Part shown: one piece after another, positions 23,556-34,300 of the stretch | How positions within the stretch are numbered: position 1 is the stretch's first letter | How the letters are laid out: every line of letters starts with the position of its first letter | Assembly: GCA_004555205.1 (NCBI GenBank) | Contig: SFIY01000002.1 | Span: forward strand, 1 to 64,000 | Length of the DNA stretch: 64,000 nucleotides | Reading direction: 5' to 3' | Source of the DNA: Clostridiales bacterium | GTDB taxonomy: Bacteria > Bacillota > Clostridia > Oscillospirales > Oscillospiraceae | Position numbers and translations under genes: made by a program | The notes under the pieces: generated by a model | What the model was told of the DNA's origin: nothing | Database searches by the model: none | Seen by the model: only the letters and a program-made list of their open reading frames with translations

Positions 23556-26452
23556 ATGTCTGAAAAAATGTATCCCATTCCTTTTAAGTCCTTGATGAAC
23601 TGGATCGTCACCGAGTACGCCGAAAGCGGCGAGATCTTCGGCATCCACAAGGCTTACAAGGCAAACGGCAAGAGCCTGCCCATCTTCGGCGAGCGCATTG
23701 AGACCCCCTTCGGTCCCGCCGCCGGTCCCAACAGCCAGTTGGCCCAGAACATTATCGCCTCCTATGTGGCCGGTGCCCGTTTCTTCGAGGTCAAGACCGT
23801 GCAGAAGATGGACGGCGCCGAGCTGGCCGCCTGTGTGCCCCGTCCCTGCATCCTGGCCAACGACGAGGGCTACAACCAGGAGTGGTCCACTGAGCTGACC
23901 GTTCCTCAGGCCATGGACGAGTACATCAAGGCCTGGTGCGCTCTGAAGGTGTTGAGCAAGGTATACGGTCTGGGCGATCCCAACGGCTTCGTGTTCAACA
24001 TGTCCGTGGGTTACGACCTGGAGGGCATCAAGGGCGAGAAGGTCAACACCTATCTGGAGGGCATGATGGACGCCACCAAGACCGCGATCTGGGGCGAGTG
24101 CCTGTCCGTTCTGAAGGAGATGTTCCCCGAGGAGAGCGACTATATCGACGCCATCAATCCCCGTGTGTCCGGCTCCGTCACCGTTTCCACCCTGCACGGC
24201 TGTCCCCCTGATGAGATCGAGCGCATCGCTTCCTATCTGATCAGCGAGAAGCACCTGCACACCTTCGTTAAGTGCAACCCCACCATTCTGGGCTACGAGA
24301 CGGCCCGCAGGACGCTGGATGCCATGGGTTATGACTACATCGTGTTCGACGATCACCACTTCAACGAGGACCTGCAGTGGGCCGACGCCGTTCCCATGTT
24401 CGAGCGTCTGCAGGCGCTGGCCGACAAGAACGGTCTGGAGTTCGGTCTGAAGCTGTCCAACACCTTCCCCGTTGACACCACCCGCGGCGAGCTGCCCAAC
24501 GACGAGATGTATATGAGTTCAAGGGCAAGATGCGTATTTCTTTTGCCGGCGGCGCAGAGTACTTCAACTGCGACAAGCTGTTTGCCGCAGGGATCTGGCC
24601 CATCACCGTGGCCACCACGATTCTCAAGCCCGGCGGATACAACCGTCTGCTGCAGATGGTGGAGAAGGTCCAGGATATGCCCTATAAGGCATTCTCCGGC
24701 ACCGACACCGAAGCGATCTGCGAGATGTCCGCCGCTTCCCACACGGATTATCACCATGTCAAGCCCATTAAGCCCCTGCCCTCCCGCAAGAGCGACAAGC
24801 AGGTGCCCTGGATCGACTGCTTCTCCGCACCCTGTCAGGGCGGCTGCCCCATCGAGCAGGATATTCCCGAGTATATCGAGCTGGTGCGCAAGGGTCTGTA
24901 CGGTCCCGCGCTGAAGCTGATTACCGAGAAGAACCCCCTGCCCTTCCTGACCGGTACCATCTGCGCTCACCGCTGCCAGAACAAGTGCTCCCGTAACTTC
25001 TACGAGGAGTCCGTCCATATCCGCGACACCAAGCTGGTGGCTGCCAACAAGGGCTACGGCGCACTGATGGCCTCCATCAAAAAGCCTGCCAAGGTGGCGG
25101 GCAAGAAGGCTGCCATTATCGGCGGCGGTCCCACCGGTATCTCTGCCGCCTACTTCCTGGGCCGCGCCGGTATTGAGACCACTATTTTCGAGCGCGAAGC
25201 CTGCCTGGGCGGCGTGCCCCGCCATGTGATCCCCTCCTTCCGTATCGCCAATGAGACCATTGAGAAGGACATTGCGCTGATGCAGAAGTACGATGTGGAG
25301 GTCAAGTGCGGCGCTCCTGCTCCCTCCGTTGACGAGCTGAAGAAGATGGGCTACACCCATATTCTGTTCGCCGTCGGCGCATGGAAGCCCGGCAAGCTGA
25401 ACATCGAAGGCGATGTGGCCGGCGCCATCCAGTGGATGAAGGGCGTCAAGGCCGGTCATATCAGCGTCCGCGGCAACGTGGTCGTCATCGGCGCGGGCAA
25501 CACTGCGATGGATGCCGCCCGTCTTGCCAAGCGCAGCGGTGCCGAGAATGTGACCATCGTGTATCGCCGTACCAAGAAGTATATGCCCGCCGATGAGCAC
25601 GAGCTGGCGCTGGCCATTGCCGACGGCGTGAGCTTCGCTGAGCTGGCCGCTCCCGTGAAGCAGGCTGACGGCAAGCTGGTGTGCGAGAAGATGGTGCTGG
25701 GCGAGGCCGATGCTTCCGGCCGCCGCAGCCCCGTGGCTACCGGCGAAATGTTCGAGATCCCCTGCGATCTGGTCATCTCCGCTGTGGGCGAGCAGGTGGA
25801 CGACGCGCTGATGGCCGCCAACGGCATCGAGGTGGATAAGAAGGGCCGTCCCGCCTTCCGGACCAACATCGAGGGCGTGTACGCTGCCGGTGATGCCACC
25901 CGCGGTCCCGCTACCGTGGTGGAGGGCATTGCTGACGCCGCCCGCTTCGCTGAGGAAGTCATCGGCGAGCCTCATGTCTATGAGATCCCCGCTGCCGCTT
26001 ACATCACCACTGCTGACGCCGTGGCCAAGAAGGGCATCCTGAAGATGGCTGAGTGCGCCTGCTGCGAGGGCAACCGCTGCCTGCAGTGCTCCACCGTCTG
26101 CGAAAACTGCGTGGATTCCTGCCCCAACCGCGCCAATGTGGCCATTGAGATGCTCGACGGCAGCCACCAGATCCTGCACATTGACAAGATGTGCAACGAG
26201 TGCGGCAACTGCACCCAGTTCTGCCCCTATGCCTCCGAGCCCTGCCATGACAAGTTCACGCTGTTCCAGACCGCCGAGGATATGGTGGATTCCCACAACG
26301 CCGGCGTTCTGTTCCTGGGTGACGACAAGGTTCGCGTGCGCACCTTCGGTGAGCCCAAGGATTACGATCTGAGCAAGGATAACGACCTGCCCGCCGAGCT
26401 GGAGACGCTGATCGTCACCATCCGCGACAAGTACAGCTATCTGTTCAACTGA
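23556..26452 (+). pseudogene. ygfK: YgfK, putative selenate reductase subunit, disrupted by internal deletion and frameshift
   Basis: Frame 1 (23556 to about 24515) encodes MYPIPFKSLMNWIVTEYAES to ELPNDEMYMS, the N-terminal half of YgfK (dihydropyrimidine dehydrogenase-like TIM barrel). There homology jumps frame: from GAG at 24515 another frame reads EFKGKMRISFAGGAEYFNCD on to a normal end at 26452. In the family about 20 residues separate these two segments, so a stretch of DNA whose length is not a multiple of three is missing at 24513-24517. The second half holds the FAD/NAD domains (IIGGGPTGISAAYFLGRAG, VVIGAGNTAMDAARLAKRSG) and C-terminal Fe-S clusters (CLQCSTVCENCVDSCP, CNECGNCTQFCPY). 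Both halves are otherwise intact with normal codon use, so the lesion is recent or an assembly fault. An ATG at 24530 could start the second half but lacks an RBS. Confidence 0.85.
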
Positions 26453-26471
26453 TCCATTTCCCCTGCAGCAC

Positions 26472-26504
26472 AAGGGAGTGACCTTTTAGGTCACTCCCTT
26501 TTTT
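26472..26504 (+). terminator. terminator after ygfK
   Basis: AAGGGAGTGACC/GGTCACTCCCTT stem with a TTTTA loop, then TTTT. Confidence 0.9.
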
Positions 26505-26508
26505 GCGC

Positions 26509-26542
26509 AAAAAAGGAGGACGGTCAAGCCGTCCTCCTTTTT
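26509..26542 (-). terminator. terminator of the 5'-nucleotidase gene (bidirectional shape)
   Basis: GGAGGACGG/CCGTCCTCC stem (26515-26523 with 26529-26537) flanked by A6 and T5, so it can act on both strands; it ends the minus-strand gene at 26574. Confidence 0.9.
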
Positions 26543-26573
26543 GTACGATTTCAGTTCGCCTGATCCGTCGGAA

Positions 26574-28481
26574 TCAGAACCATTCCTTCTTCTTGCCGAT
26601 CATAACCGCAGTACCCATCAGGGCAGACACAGCCAGACCCACATAGACCACACTGAAGGTGTCGCCGGTAGCGGGAGAATCGCCCTTTTCCGTCACTTCC
26701 CCTGCGGGCTTATAGCCAGGATCTGCCTCACCGCAAACCGTGCATTTTCCGTCCTTGAAGGTATGGCCCAGTGCCGAGATCTCCTCAAAGGACAGGATCA
26801 GGCCGCAGTTGGTGCAGTATTCTGCCGTAAAGCCTGCTTCCGTGCAGTTTGCATCCACTGTAATCGACTCGATGGCATCGGCATGATCGCAGACCACGAT
26901 GCGTCCCTGAGGCTGGGCATACTCCTCACCGATCACACCGCCCAGTTCCTCCGTGATATAATCCATCAGAACTTCATCCAGCGGCAAACCGGTATCAAAC
27001 TGGGCCGAAGCGTTGGCAAACGCATAATAGGTGTCGCCGCCGGCGGCCAGGAAGTTATTGGTAATGACCGCATAGGTAGCTTCCGGATCAAATTCCTCGC
27101 CGTTAACGCCTATGATGGTCACACGGTTGATGGACTTGGGCCCATAGTAGGTGGAGCCGGGATAGGTCGTATCGTTGGCATCATAAGCAGCGCTGGTATC
27201 AACAATGAACTCAATGCCCGACACCTGCGGGAAGCCGCCAACAGCCTCAGGCGTGCAGTAGGTAGAGGCCTCCAGCGCCTCCAGCAGCTCAGCACCGGTG
27301 ACATAGACCACCGCTACGGTGTTGCCGAAGGGCAGGACGGTGTTCACATCCTTCTTGGTCACATCGCCCTTATGGATCGGTGCACGGATACCGCCGCCAT
27401 TGGTGATGGCCAGTACATTCTCCATGGGAACGGTCACGCTGTCCGGGTTCTTTTGAATCGACCACAGCATGGCGTCGGTGATCAGATCGCCCAGATTGGT
27501 CTCGCCGTCACGGTTGCCGTTGGGCGCCTTGGCGCCGTTGAGCTCCACCTCGCTCTTGGCAAACACCGCGCCGTATGCCATGTTCACATGCTCCATGATC
27601 TCATGTGCTTTCGCAGCCACGGCGGTATCGGCAGTCAGCGTACCGGGCACTTCATACAGGAAGTTATCCACGATCTTCTTGGTGGCATTGTCAATGACGA
27701 TCACGCCGATATTGGCAAAAGCCGTACCGGTGGACTGGATGGGTGTTTCCGCCGTGGCCGTCATCACGGTATGGGAGTGGCCGTCAATGACCATGTCAAT
27801 ACCGTTGGTGTTATCCAGCATATCATAAGAGGTATTGGGTTCGGAAGACGCATCCACGCCCAGGTGGGACAGGCAGATAATCACATCGGCGCCGGCAGTT
27901 TCCAGCGCGTCTACCTGCGCCTGTGCGCAGTCATACAGGTCCTTGCCTGCCAGGAAGGTCAAGCCCTGAATCAGCGCAGGATTGGCCTTGGTCTGTGCCT
28001 CGGGCGTCTGCATACCGAAGAAGCCGATCTTTACGCCGCCCTTTTCAATGATGGTGTTGGGGTCAAAGATGGTCGCACCGCCCTCCAGCACATCGGCACA
28101 GACGATCTTAAAGGTCGCTTTACCTGCGTTGGCCTTGAGCTGTTCCCAGCCATAGTCGAACTCATGGTTGCCGATGGTCGCCACATCGTAGCCGACAGCG
28201 TTCATCATGTCGAAGGCATTCTCACCCTTTGTGATGCTCACATAGGCTGTGCCCTGGGAATAGTCACCGGCATCAGCCAGAATGACCTCTGCGCCTTTGC
28301 CCTTGTACTCATCGCGCAGCGCAGCCATATAGGCATACCGTTCAATGGCGCCGTGGACATCATTTGAATGCAGAATGACCGTTTTTCCTGTCATTTCTTT
28401 CGGCTCGTCCGCCCATGCCGTCGGCACAACCAGTGTAAACGCCATGACCAGACTCAGAAACAGGGATACGAATTTCTTCAT
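26574..28481 (-). CDS. wall-anchored 5'-nucleotidase / 2',3'-cyclic phosphodiesterase family protein
   Basis: 635 residues. Signal peptide 1-24 (basic KK, hydrophobic core, TAWA cut). Metallophosphatase domain from about 33: HSNDVHG, ADAGDYSQGT, GNHEFDYG, GHSHTVM, the standard metal ligands. 5'-nucleotidase C-terminal domain at about 310-500 (NLGDLITDAML, TNGGGIRAPI, FGNTVAVVYVTG). Then a cysteine module with CTEAGFTAEYCTNCG and CTVCGE, and a sortase-type tail SPATGD (602-607), hydrophobic stretch and KKKEWF. It should hydrolyse nucleotides outside the cell. It lies between ygfK and hydA on the opposite strand, with its own promoter and terminator; RBS AAAGGAGG precedes the start. Confidence 0.93.
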   Translation of the reverse strand: MKKFVSLFLSLVMAFTLVVPTAWADEPKEMTGKTVILHSNDVHGAIERYAYMAALRDEYKGKGAEVILADAGDYSQGTAYVSITKGENAFDMMNAVGYDVATIGNHEFDYGWEQLKANAGKATFKIVCADVLEGGATIFDPNTIIEKGGVKIGFFGMQTPEAQTKANPALIQGLTFLAGKDLYDCAQAQVDALETAGADVIICLSHLGVDASSEPNTSYDMLDNTNGIDMVIDGHSHTVMTATAETPIQSTGTAFANIGVIVIDNATKKIVDNFLYEVPGTLTADTAVAAKAHEIMEHVNMAYGAVFAKSEVELNGAKAPNGNRDGETNLGDLITDAMLWSIQKNPDSVTVPMENVLAITNGGGIRAPIHKGDVTKKDVNTVLPFGNTVAVVYVTGAELLEALEASTYCTPEAVGGFPQVSGIEFIVDTSAAYDANDTTYPGSTYYGPKSINRVTIIGVNGEEFDPEATYAVITNNFLAAGGDTYYAFANASAQFDTGLPLDEVLMDYITEELGGVIGEEYAQPQGRIVVCDHADAIESITVDANCTEAGFTAEYCTNCGLILSFEEISALGHTFKDGKCTVCGEADPGYKPAGEVTEKGDSPATGDTFSVVYVGLAVSALMGTAVMIGKKKEWF

Positions 28482-28525
28482 GTCGCGTAGAACCTCCTTT
28501 TTATTCTTAAGATGCTTGTCCGCAT

Positions 28526-28554
28526 CTTATACACTTATTTTACACAATTGTCAT
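28526..28554 (-). promoter_or_regulatory. promoter of the 5'-nucleotidase gene
   Basis: Minus-strand ATGACA (28554-28549), 17-bp spacer, TATAAG (28531-28526). The early leader can form AAGATGC/GCATCTT (28509-28515 with 28522-28528). Confidence 0.65.
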
Positions 28555-28669
28555 CTCTTTGAAAACATTTTTTTGTTTCTTTTATAGAGAAATTCTTTAA
28601 GCTTTTTTGTATATTTTGTAATGAATCCATCATTTCGTGCTATTTTACTATAGCTTTTTTCTGTTTTTG

Positions 28670-28678
28670 TGCTATACT
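28670..28678 (+). promoter_or_regulatory. extended -10 promoter of hydA
   Basis: TGCTATACT is an extended -10 element 43 bp before hydA; no good -35 box is seen. The rest of 28555-28669 is AT-rich and holds no gene. Confidence 0.5.
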
Positions 28679-28721
28679 GTAAGATAAGTCTTAATCTTCC
28701 ACGAAACGGAGGTTTTTTGTT

Positions 28722-30095
28722 ATGATGCGACTGTTCAAAGGCGGCACGGTGGTATCCGGCAGGGGCACCAAGCGCGCCGATGTGCTCATTGACGGCGAGA
28801 AGATCGTGCAGGTGGGCCGCAACATCATCGCGCCCAACGCGCAGGTCATTGATGTGACGGGTATGCTGCTGCTGCCCGGCTTCATCGACGCCCACACCCA
28901 TTTTGATCTGGATGTGTGCAACACCACCACCGCGGACGATTTCACCAGCGGCTCCCGTGCCGCTCTGCGCGGCGGCACCACCACCGTGGTGGACTTCGCC
29001 TGCCCCAACAAGGGGGAAACGCTCCATGACGGGCTGAAGCTGTGGCATAAAAAGGCCGACGGCAAGACCTATTGCGACTACGGCTTCCATATGACCATCG
29101 ACGACTGGAACGAAACCATCGAGCGTGAGATCGACGATATGTACGCTGAGGGTATCTCCTCTTTCAAAATGTACATGACCTATCCGGCCATGATGCTCGG
29201 CGATGAGTTGATGTACTGCGCGCTGAAGAAGCTGAAGGAGAAGGGCGGCCTGTGCGGCGTGCACTGCGAAAACAGCGGCGTTATCGACGCGCTAATCAAG
29301 GAAAAGAAGGCAAGGAATCTTAACCGCGTATCCTGCCATCCCGAAACCCGCCCCGACTATCTGGAGGCCGAGGCCGTTTCCCGTCTGCTGCGTATCGCAC
29401 AGGCGGTGGATATTCCCGTGGTCATCGTCCATTTGACCAACGCCGCCGCCCTGAAGGAGGCGGAAGCGGCCCGCAAGCGCGGCCAGAAGGTGTATGTGGA
29501 AACCTGTCCCCAGTATCTGGTGCTGGACGACAGCGTGTACTATAACCCCGATTATCTGGAGGCCGCCAAATATGTCTGCTCGCCTCCCATTCGCAAGATC
29601 AGCGACCAGAAGGCACTTTGGGGTGCGCTGCGCCGGGGGGAGATCCAGACCGTCTCCACCGACCACTGCAGCTTCACTTTGGCCCAGAAGGAGGCCGGCC
29701 GCCACGACTTCACCGCCATCCCCGGCGGTATCCCCGGTGTGGAAACACGCGGCGAGCTGATCTATACCGCCGGTGTCACCACCCGCAAGATCTCCCTTGC
29801 CACCATGTGCAAGGTGCTCAGCGAGAATCCCGCCAAGCTCTACGGTATGTTCCCCCGCAAGGGCGTCATTGCCAAGGGCGCCGACGCCGACATCGTTGTC
29901 TACGATCCCCAGGCCGATCATGTGATTCGCGCCGAGGATATGGTCTCCCAGGCAGACTACAACCCCTATGAGGGCTTTGTGACCCGGGGCAGCATTGCCC
30001 AGGTCTGGCTGCGCGGCTCTCTGGCTGTGGAGCGCGGCAGGGTGATCGCCGGCTGCAACGGCGTGTATATCCCCCGTGGCAAAAACTCACTGTAA
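28722..30095 (+). CDS. hydA: dihydropyrimidinase / hydantoinase
   Basis: 457 residues, cyclic amidohydrolase of the urease superfamily. FIDAHTHFDLDV holds His58 and His60, and GISSFKMYMTYPAMM holds Lys149, expected to be carbamylated to bridge two zinc ions; VHLTNAAAL, ETCPQYL, and STDHCSF supply the remaining ligands. It opens hydropyrimidine or hydantoin rings in the cytosol. Genes of this type accompany ssnA and ygfK in purine-degradation clusters, as here. RBS GGAGG lies 9 bases before the first ATG; a second ATG follows directly. A membrane protein gene follows after 26 bp. Confidence 0.93.
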   Translation: MMRLFKGGTVVSGRGTKRADVLIDGEKIVQVGRNIIAPNAQVIDVTGMLLLPGFIDAHTHFDLDVCNTTTADDFTSGSRAALRGGTTTVVDFACPNKGETLHDGLKLWHKKADGKTYCDYGFHMTIDDWNETIEREIDDMYAEGISSFKMYMTYPAMMLGDELMYCALKKLKEKGGLCGVHCENSGVIDALIKEKKARNLNRVSCHPETRPDYLEAEAVSRLLRIAQAVDIPVVIVHLTNAAALKEAEAARKRGQKVYVETCPQYLVLDDSVYYNPDYLEAAKYVCSPPIRKISDQKALWGALRRGEIQTVSTDHCSFTLAQKEAGRHDFTAIPGGIPGVETRGELIYTAGVTTRKISLATMCKVLSENPAKLYGMFPRKGVIAKGADADIVVYDPQADHVIRAEDMVSQADYNPYEGFVTRGSIAQVWLRGSLAVERGRVIAGCNGVYIPRGKNSL

Positions 30096-30121
30096 ACTGA
30101 CGAAAGGCAAAGGTAACGCCT

Positions 30122-30601
30122 ATGGATAGCACCTTCGGTTATATTCTGGTCTGCCAGTCTCCGGCCATGTTTTTGGCCGCCGTCGTGCTGCTGATCAGCT
30201 TTCTGACCCGCCGGCGCAATCACCATGTATTGGCGGTGGCGGAGCTGATCTTCGCCATAATCTGTGCCGTGCTCGGCGTGGCGCTGTACTATATGGGTAT
30301 GCTGCACAACCACTTCACCATTCACGATTTCTGGCAGATACGCACATGGGGCTGGATCGGCGTGGCGGTGGTCGCCGTGCTGACCGTCTACAGTATCTGC
30401 CGCCACTTCAGGCGCATGGCCCATAAGCGCAGCGCCGAAAAGGAGGCCAACCGCTCCGCCAATGCCCGTCAGCAGGAGCTGGAGAAAATCAAAGCCGAGG
30501 CCTATGAGGCCGGTAAAGCCGATGCGCAGGCCGCTGCCGCCTCGATCCTCAAGCCGGTGGAGCCGGAACCCACCCCTACCTCCGGCGAAATCCACGAATA
30601 A
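30122..30601 (+). CDS. membrane protein of unknown function with charged C-terminus
   Basis: 159 residues. Three hydrophobic segments (about 10-30, 38-60 and 77-95) are followed by a charged helical tail (RRMAHKRSAEKEANRSANAR and QQELEKIKAEAYEAGKADAQ) that could form a coiled coil, and a Pro/Glu-rich end. No family is recognised. It lies 26 bp after hydA and before a strong terminator, so it is probably co-transcribed, but nothing in it indicates a transport or catalytic role. Confidence 0.7.
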   Translation: MDSTFGYILVCQSPAMFLAAVVLLISFLTRRRNHHVLAVAELIFAIICAVLGVALYYMGMLHNHFTIHDFWQIRTWGWIGVAVVAVLTVYSICRHFRRMAHKRSAEKEANRSANARQQELEKIKAEAYEAGKADAQAAAASILKPVEPEPTPTSGEIHE

Positions 30602-30607
30602 CGAAGA

Positions 30608-30642
30608 AAACCTACGCTTTTCCGGAAAAGCGTAGGTTTTTT
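30608..30642. terminator. bidirectional terminator between the hydA unit and sfsA
   Basis: AACCTACGCTTTT and its exact complement form a 13-bp stem with a CCGG turn, flanked by A and T runs; the T6 run lies on the plus side. Confidence 0.9.
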
Positions 30643-30651
30643 ATGTCCTTT

Positions 30652-31350
30652 TTACCGCAATTGGACGGTTACCGGCTTGTCAACGGTCATACCCTCCGGC
30701 GTAACGAGGCAGTCCATAGCGAGGATGTGTACGCCCTGTCCTGCCGCCTCACGCAAGCTGTCGGCAAAGGCCGGATGGGTGGCGGCATTGGGCCGAAACA
30801 GGCGGATGTCCTTCATCTGGATCACCAGCAGCAGATAGGCCTCATAGCCCGCCTCCACGGCCCGGCACAGCTCGCGCAGGTGCTTTACGCCGCGCTCGGT
30901 GGGCGCGTCGGGAAACAGCGCCACGCCGTTTTCCTCCAGCGTAACGCCCTTTACCTCCACAAACGCCTTGCGCCTGCCGTCCTCCACATAGAAATCGAAG
31001 CGGGAATCCCCGAATTTCACCTCACGGCGGATGACGGCGCCGTCACTGAACAGGCCGCTTATGGGCAGCCACTCGCCGGCGGCGTCATTGGGCGCCTGCG
31101 AATCCATGTTGATCCGCAGCGGCGCTCTGCCCTGCCGCTCTTTCTCCACGGCGACAAGGTCATACTTGGTTTTGCGGCCCGCCTTGTCCGATCGGGCCAG
31201 GTACACCGTACAGCCGCTCACCAAAAGCTCCCTGCACCGTCCGGTGTTCTTCACATGGACGGTTTCCTCCGCGCCGTTGACCAGAACCCGGGCAATGAAG
31301 CGGTTGGGGCGGCTTAAAAATGTGGCCTCTGCCACATGCTCGTATGTCAT
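30652..31350 (-). CDS. sfsA: SfsA family DNA/RNA nuclease
   Basis: 232 residues from the ATG at 31350-31348 with GGAGACGG upstream; the open frame extends into polC without homology. SfsA motifs: FLSRPNRFIARVLVNGAEE and HVKNTGRCRELLVSGCTVYL at the N-terminus (OB-like part), RFDFYVEDGRRKAFVEVKGV with the D-(x)n-E-x-K nuclease core, and FPDAPTERGVKHLRELCRAV. SfsA was named as a sugar fermentation stimulator and later described as a nuclease. Last gene of the pyrH-to-sfsA cluster. Confidence 0.92.
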   Translation of the reverse strand: MTYEHVAEATFLSRPNRFIARVLVNGAEETVHVKNTGRCRELLVSGCTVYLARSDKAGRKTKYDLVAVEKERQGRAPLRINMDSQAPNDAAGEWLPISGLFSDGAVIRREVKFGDSRFDFYVEDGRRKAFVEVKGVTLEENGVALFPDAPTERGVKHLRELCRAVEAGYEAYLLLVIQMKDIRLFRPNAATHPAFADSLREAAGQGVHILAMDCLVTPEGMTVDKPVTVQLR

Positions 31351-31360
31351 TTCCGTCTCC

Positions 31361-34300
31361 TCAAAACAGCGTGATCTGGCTGGTGTCCGCCATGCCGGCG
31401 AAGGCGCCCAGCGCCTTGAGCTGCTCGATGTGGGTCTTACTGAGCTTGCTGCAGCAGTCGGCAAACTCCTCCACGGAGATGAAGGTCTTGCCCTCGCGCT
31501 TCCTCACCGTATCCTGCGCCGCCGCTTCGCCCAGACCGTGTACCGTCACAAACGGCGGCAGCAAGCCGTTTTCGGTGATGATGAACTTGGTGGCATCGGA
31601 GCGATAGATGTCGATGGTGTCGAAGTGGAAGCCGCGCAGGTAGAACTCATAGCACACCTCCAGCGTAACCAGCAGGTTCTGCTCCACATCGGTGGCATCC
31701 TTGTTGTTCTCGATCTCCCTGATCTTGCGCTTCACCGCGTCGATACCGGCGCAGCAGTATTCCGCGTCGAAGGCCTTGGCGCGGATGGAGAAGAAGGTGG
31801 CATAGAATGCCAGCGGCTCATGGACCTTAAACCAGGCAATGCGAAATGCCATCATCACATAGGCCACGGCGTGGGCCTTGGGGAAGAGATAGCCGATCTT
31901 CGCCAGCGACTCGATGTACCAATCGGGCACATGGTGCTCGCGCATGGCCTCCTCCCAGCCGTCCTGGAAGCCGCCCTTTTTCACCTTGCCCTTACGCACC
32001 GCCTCCATGATCTTAAAGGCCATCTTCGGCTCAAGGCCCATCTGGATCAGGTAGAGCATAATATCGTCGCGGCAGCCCACCGTCTCCAGAACACCGGCGG
32101 TACCGCTGACGATCAGCTCACGGGCGTTGCCCAGCCACACATCCGTACCGTGGGAGAAGCCGGACAGACGCACCAGCGTATTGAAATCCTTGGGCTGGGT
32201 GTCCATGAGCATACCGCGGGTAAAGCGGGTGTTGAACTCAGGGATGGCCACCGCGCCGGTGGGGCCTAATATTTCATCGTTTTCATAGCCCAGCACCTTG
32301 GATGAGGTGAAGATGCTCATGGTGTCCGGGTCGTCCAGTCGGATGGTCCTGGCGTCCTTGCCGGTCAAATCCTCCAGCATCTTAATCATGGTGGGGTCAT
32401 CGTGACCCAGCATATCCAGCTTGAGGAGGTTGTCCTCCATGCAGTGATATTCAAAATGGGTGGTGATGGTATTGCTGTCGGCGGCATCGGCCGGATGCTG
32501 CACGGCGGTAAAATCCTCCACATCCATGTCATCCGGCACCACCACCAGACCGCCGGGATGCTGCCCGGTGGTGCGGCGTACGCCCACACAGCCCTGGGTC
32601 AGGCGGTTCATCTCCGCATTGCCGGCGGTTTCACCCCGTTCCTCCAGATACTTGCGCACAAAGCCAAAGGCGGTCTTTTCCGCCAGCGTACCGATGGTGC
32701 CTGCCCGGAACACCTGCGTTTCGCCGAACATTTCAATGGCGTGGCGATGGGCACGGGCCTGGTATTCGCCGGAGAAGTTCAGGTCGATGTCGGGCACCTT
32801 ACCGCCGCCGTAGCCGAGGAAGGTTTCAAAGGGAATGTCAAAGCCGTCCTTGACATAGCTTTCGCCGCACACGGGACACACCTTGTCGGGCATATCCGCG
32901 CCGCAGCCGTAGCTGCCGTCGGTGACAAACTCCGTGTTTTTGCATTGGGGGCAGCGATAGTGGGGCGGCAGGGAGTTCACCTCCGTGATACCGGACATAT
33001 AGGCCACCAGCGACGAGCCCACCGAGCCGCGGGAGCCCACCAGATAGCCATTGTCCAGGCTGCGCTGCACCAGCTTCTGTGCGGACATATACACCACATC
33101 GTACTTGCCCAGAATACTGCCCAGCTCCACATTCAGCCGATCAACGATCAGCGGCGGCGGATTCTCGCCGTAAAGCTCATGACACTTGTCCCACACGCGC
33201 TGATTCAGCTCCTGCTCGGAGTTTTCCAGCCGCGGCGGAAACAGACGGCCCGGCGGCAGCAATTCGATCTCCTCCACCAGATCGGCAATATGGCGCGGGT
33301 TGTCGATGACCACCTGATGCGCCTTCTCCTCCCCCAGATAGCTGAATTCCTCCAGCATCTCGTCGGTGGTCTTGAAATAGATGGGCAGCGAGGCGTCGGC
33401 ATCGGGGAATTTCTTGCTGGCCAGCAGAATGTGACGGTAGACCTCGTCCTCCGGCTCCAGAAAATGCACATCCCCGGTGGCGCAGACGGGCTTGCCCAAC
33501 GCCTCGCCCAGGCGGACGATGGTGCGGTTAAACTCACGCAGCTCCTCCTCCGACTGCACCTCGCCGCTGCGCAGCATGAACATATTGTTGCAGATGGGCT
33601 GGATCTCCAGATAGTCATAGAAAGCGGCGATGCGTTTCAGCTCCGCCCAGTCCTTATGCTCCGTCACGGCCTTGAACAGCTCGCCTGCCTCGCAGGCCGA
33701 GCCGATAATCAGCCCCTCACGGTGGGCCATCAGCTCCGTTTTGGGGATGATGGGCACGCGCCTGAAGTACTGCAGGTTGGACGCCGACACCAGTTGGTAC
33801 AGGTGCTTGAGGCCCAGCTTGTTCTTCGCCAGAATAATGATATGCTTGGGAAAACGGTTGGACTTACTGCCCTTGGGCCGCAGCTTGAGCATCTCGCCGT
33901 TGATCTGCTGCAGGCGGTCGATCCCCAATTCCTTCCGCATCTTTTCAAAAAACGGAATGAGCATATAGGCCACCATGGCCGCGTCGTCCGAGGCCCGATG
34001 GTGGTTGAACGCCGGCAGGTCCAGATGCTCCGCCACGATGTCCAGCTTATATTTCTGCAGCTCCGGCAGCAGATTCTGCGCCAGGATCAGCGTATCCACA
34101 TAAGTAGGGTCAAACTCCAGGCCCACCTTGCGGCAGCCGGCGCGGATGAAGCCAATATCAAATTCGGCATTGTGCGCCGCCAGCGGACGGCCGTCCACAA
34201 AGCGCAGGAAGTCCGTCAGCGCCTCCTTGAGCTGCGGTGCGTCTCTAAGCATGGCGTCGGTGATACCGGTCAGGCCGATGATCTCCGGCGTCAGACGGCG

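Noticed and set aside
24353..26473. 706-codon minus-strand frame opposite ygfK
   Set aside because: Gly/His/Ala-rich low-complexity translation with no domain; the plus strand encodes clear flavoprotein and Fe-S motifs.
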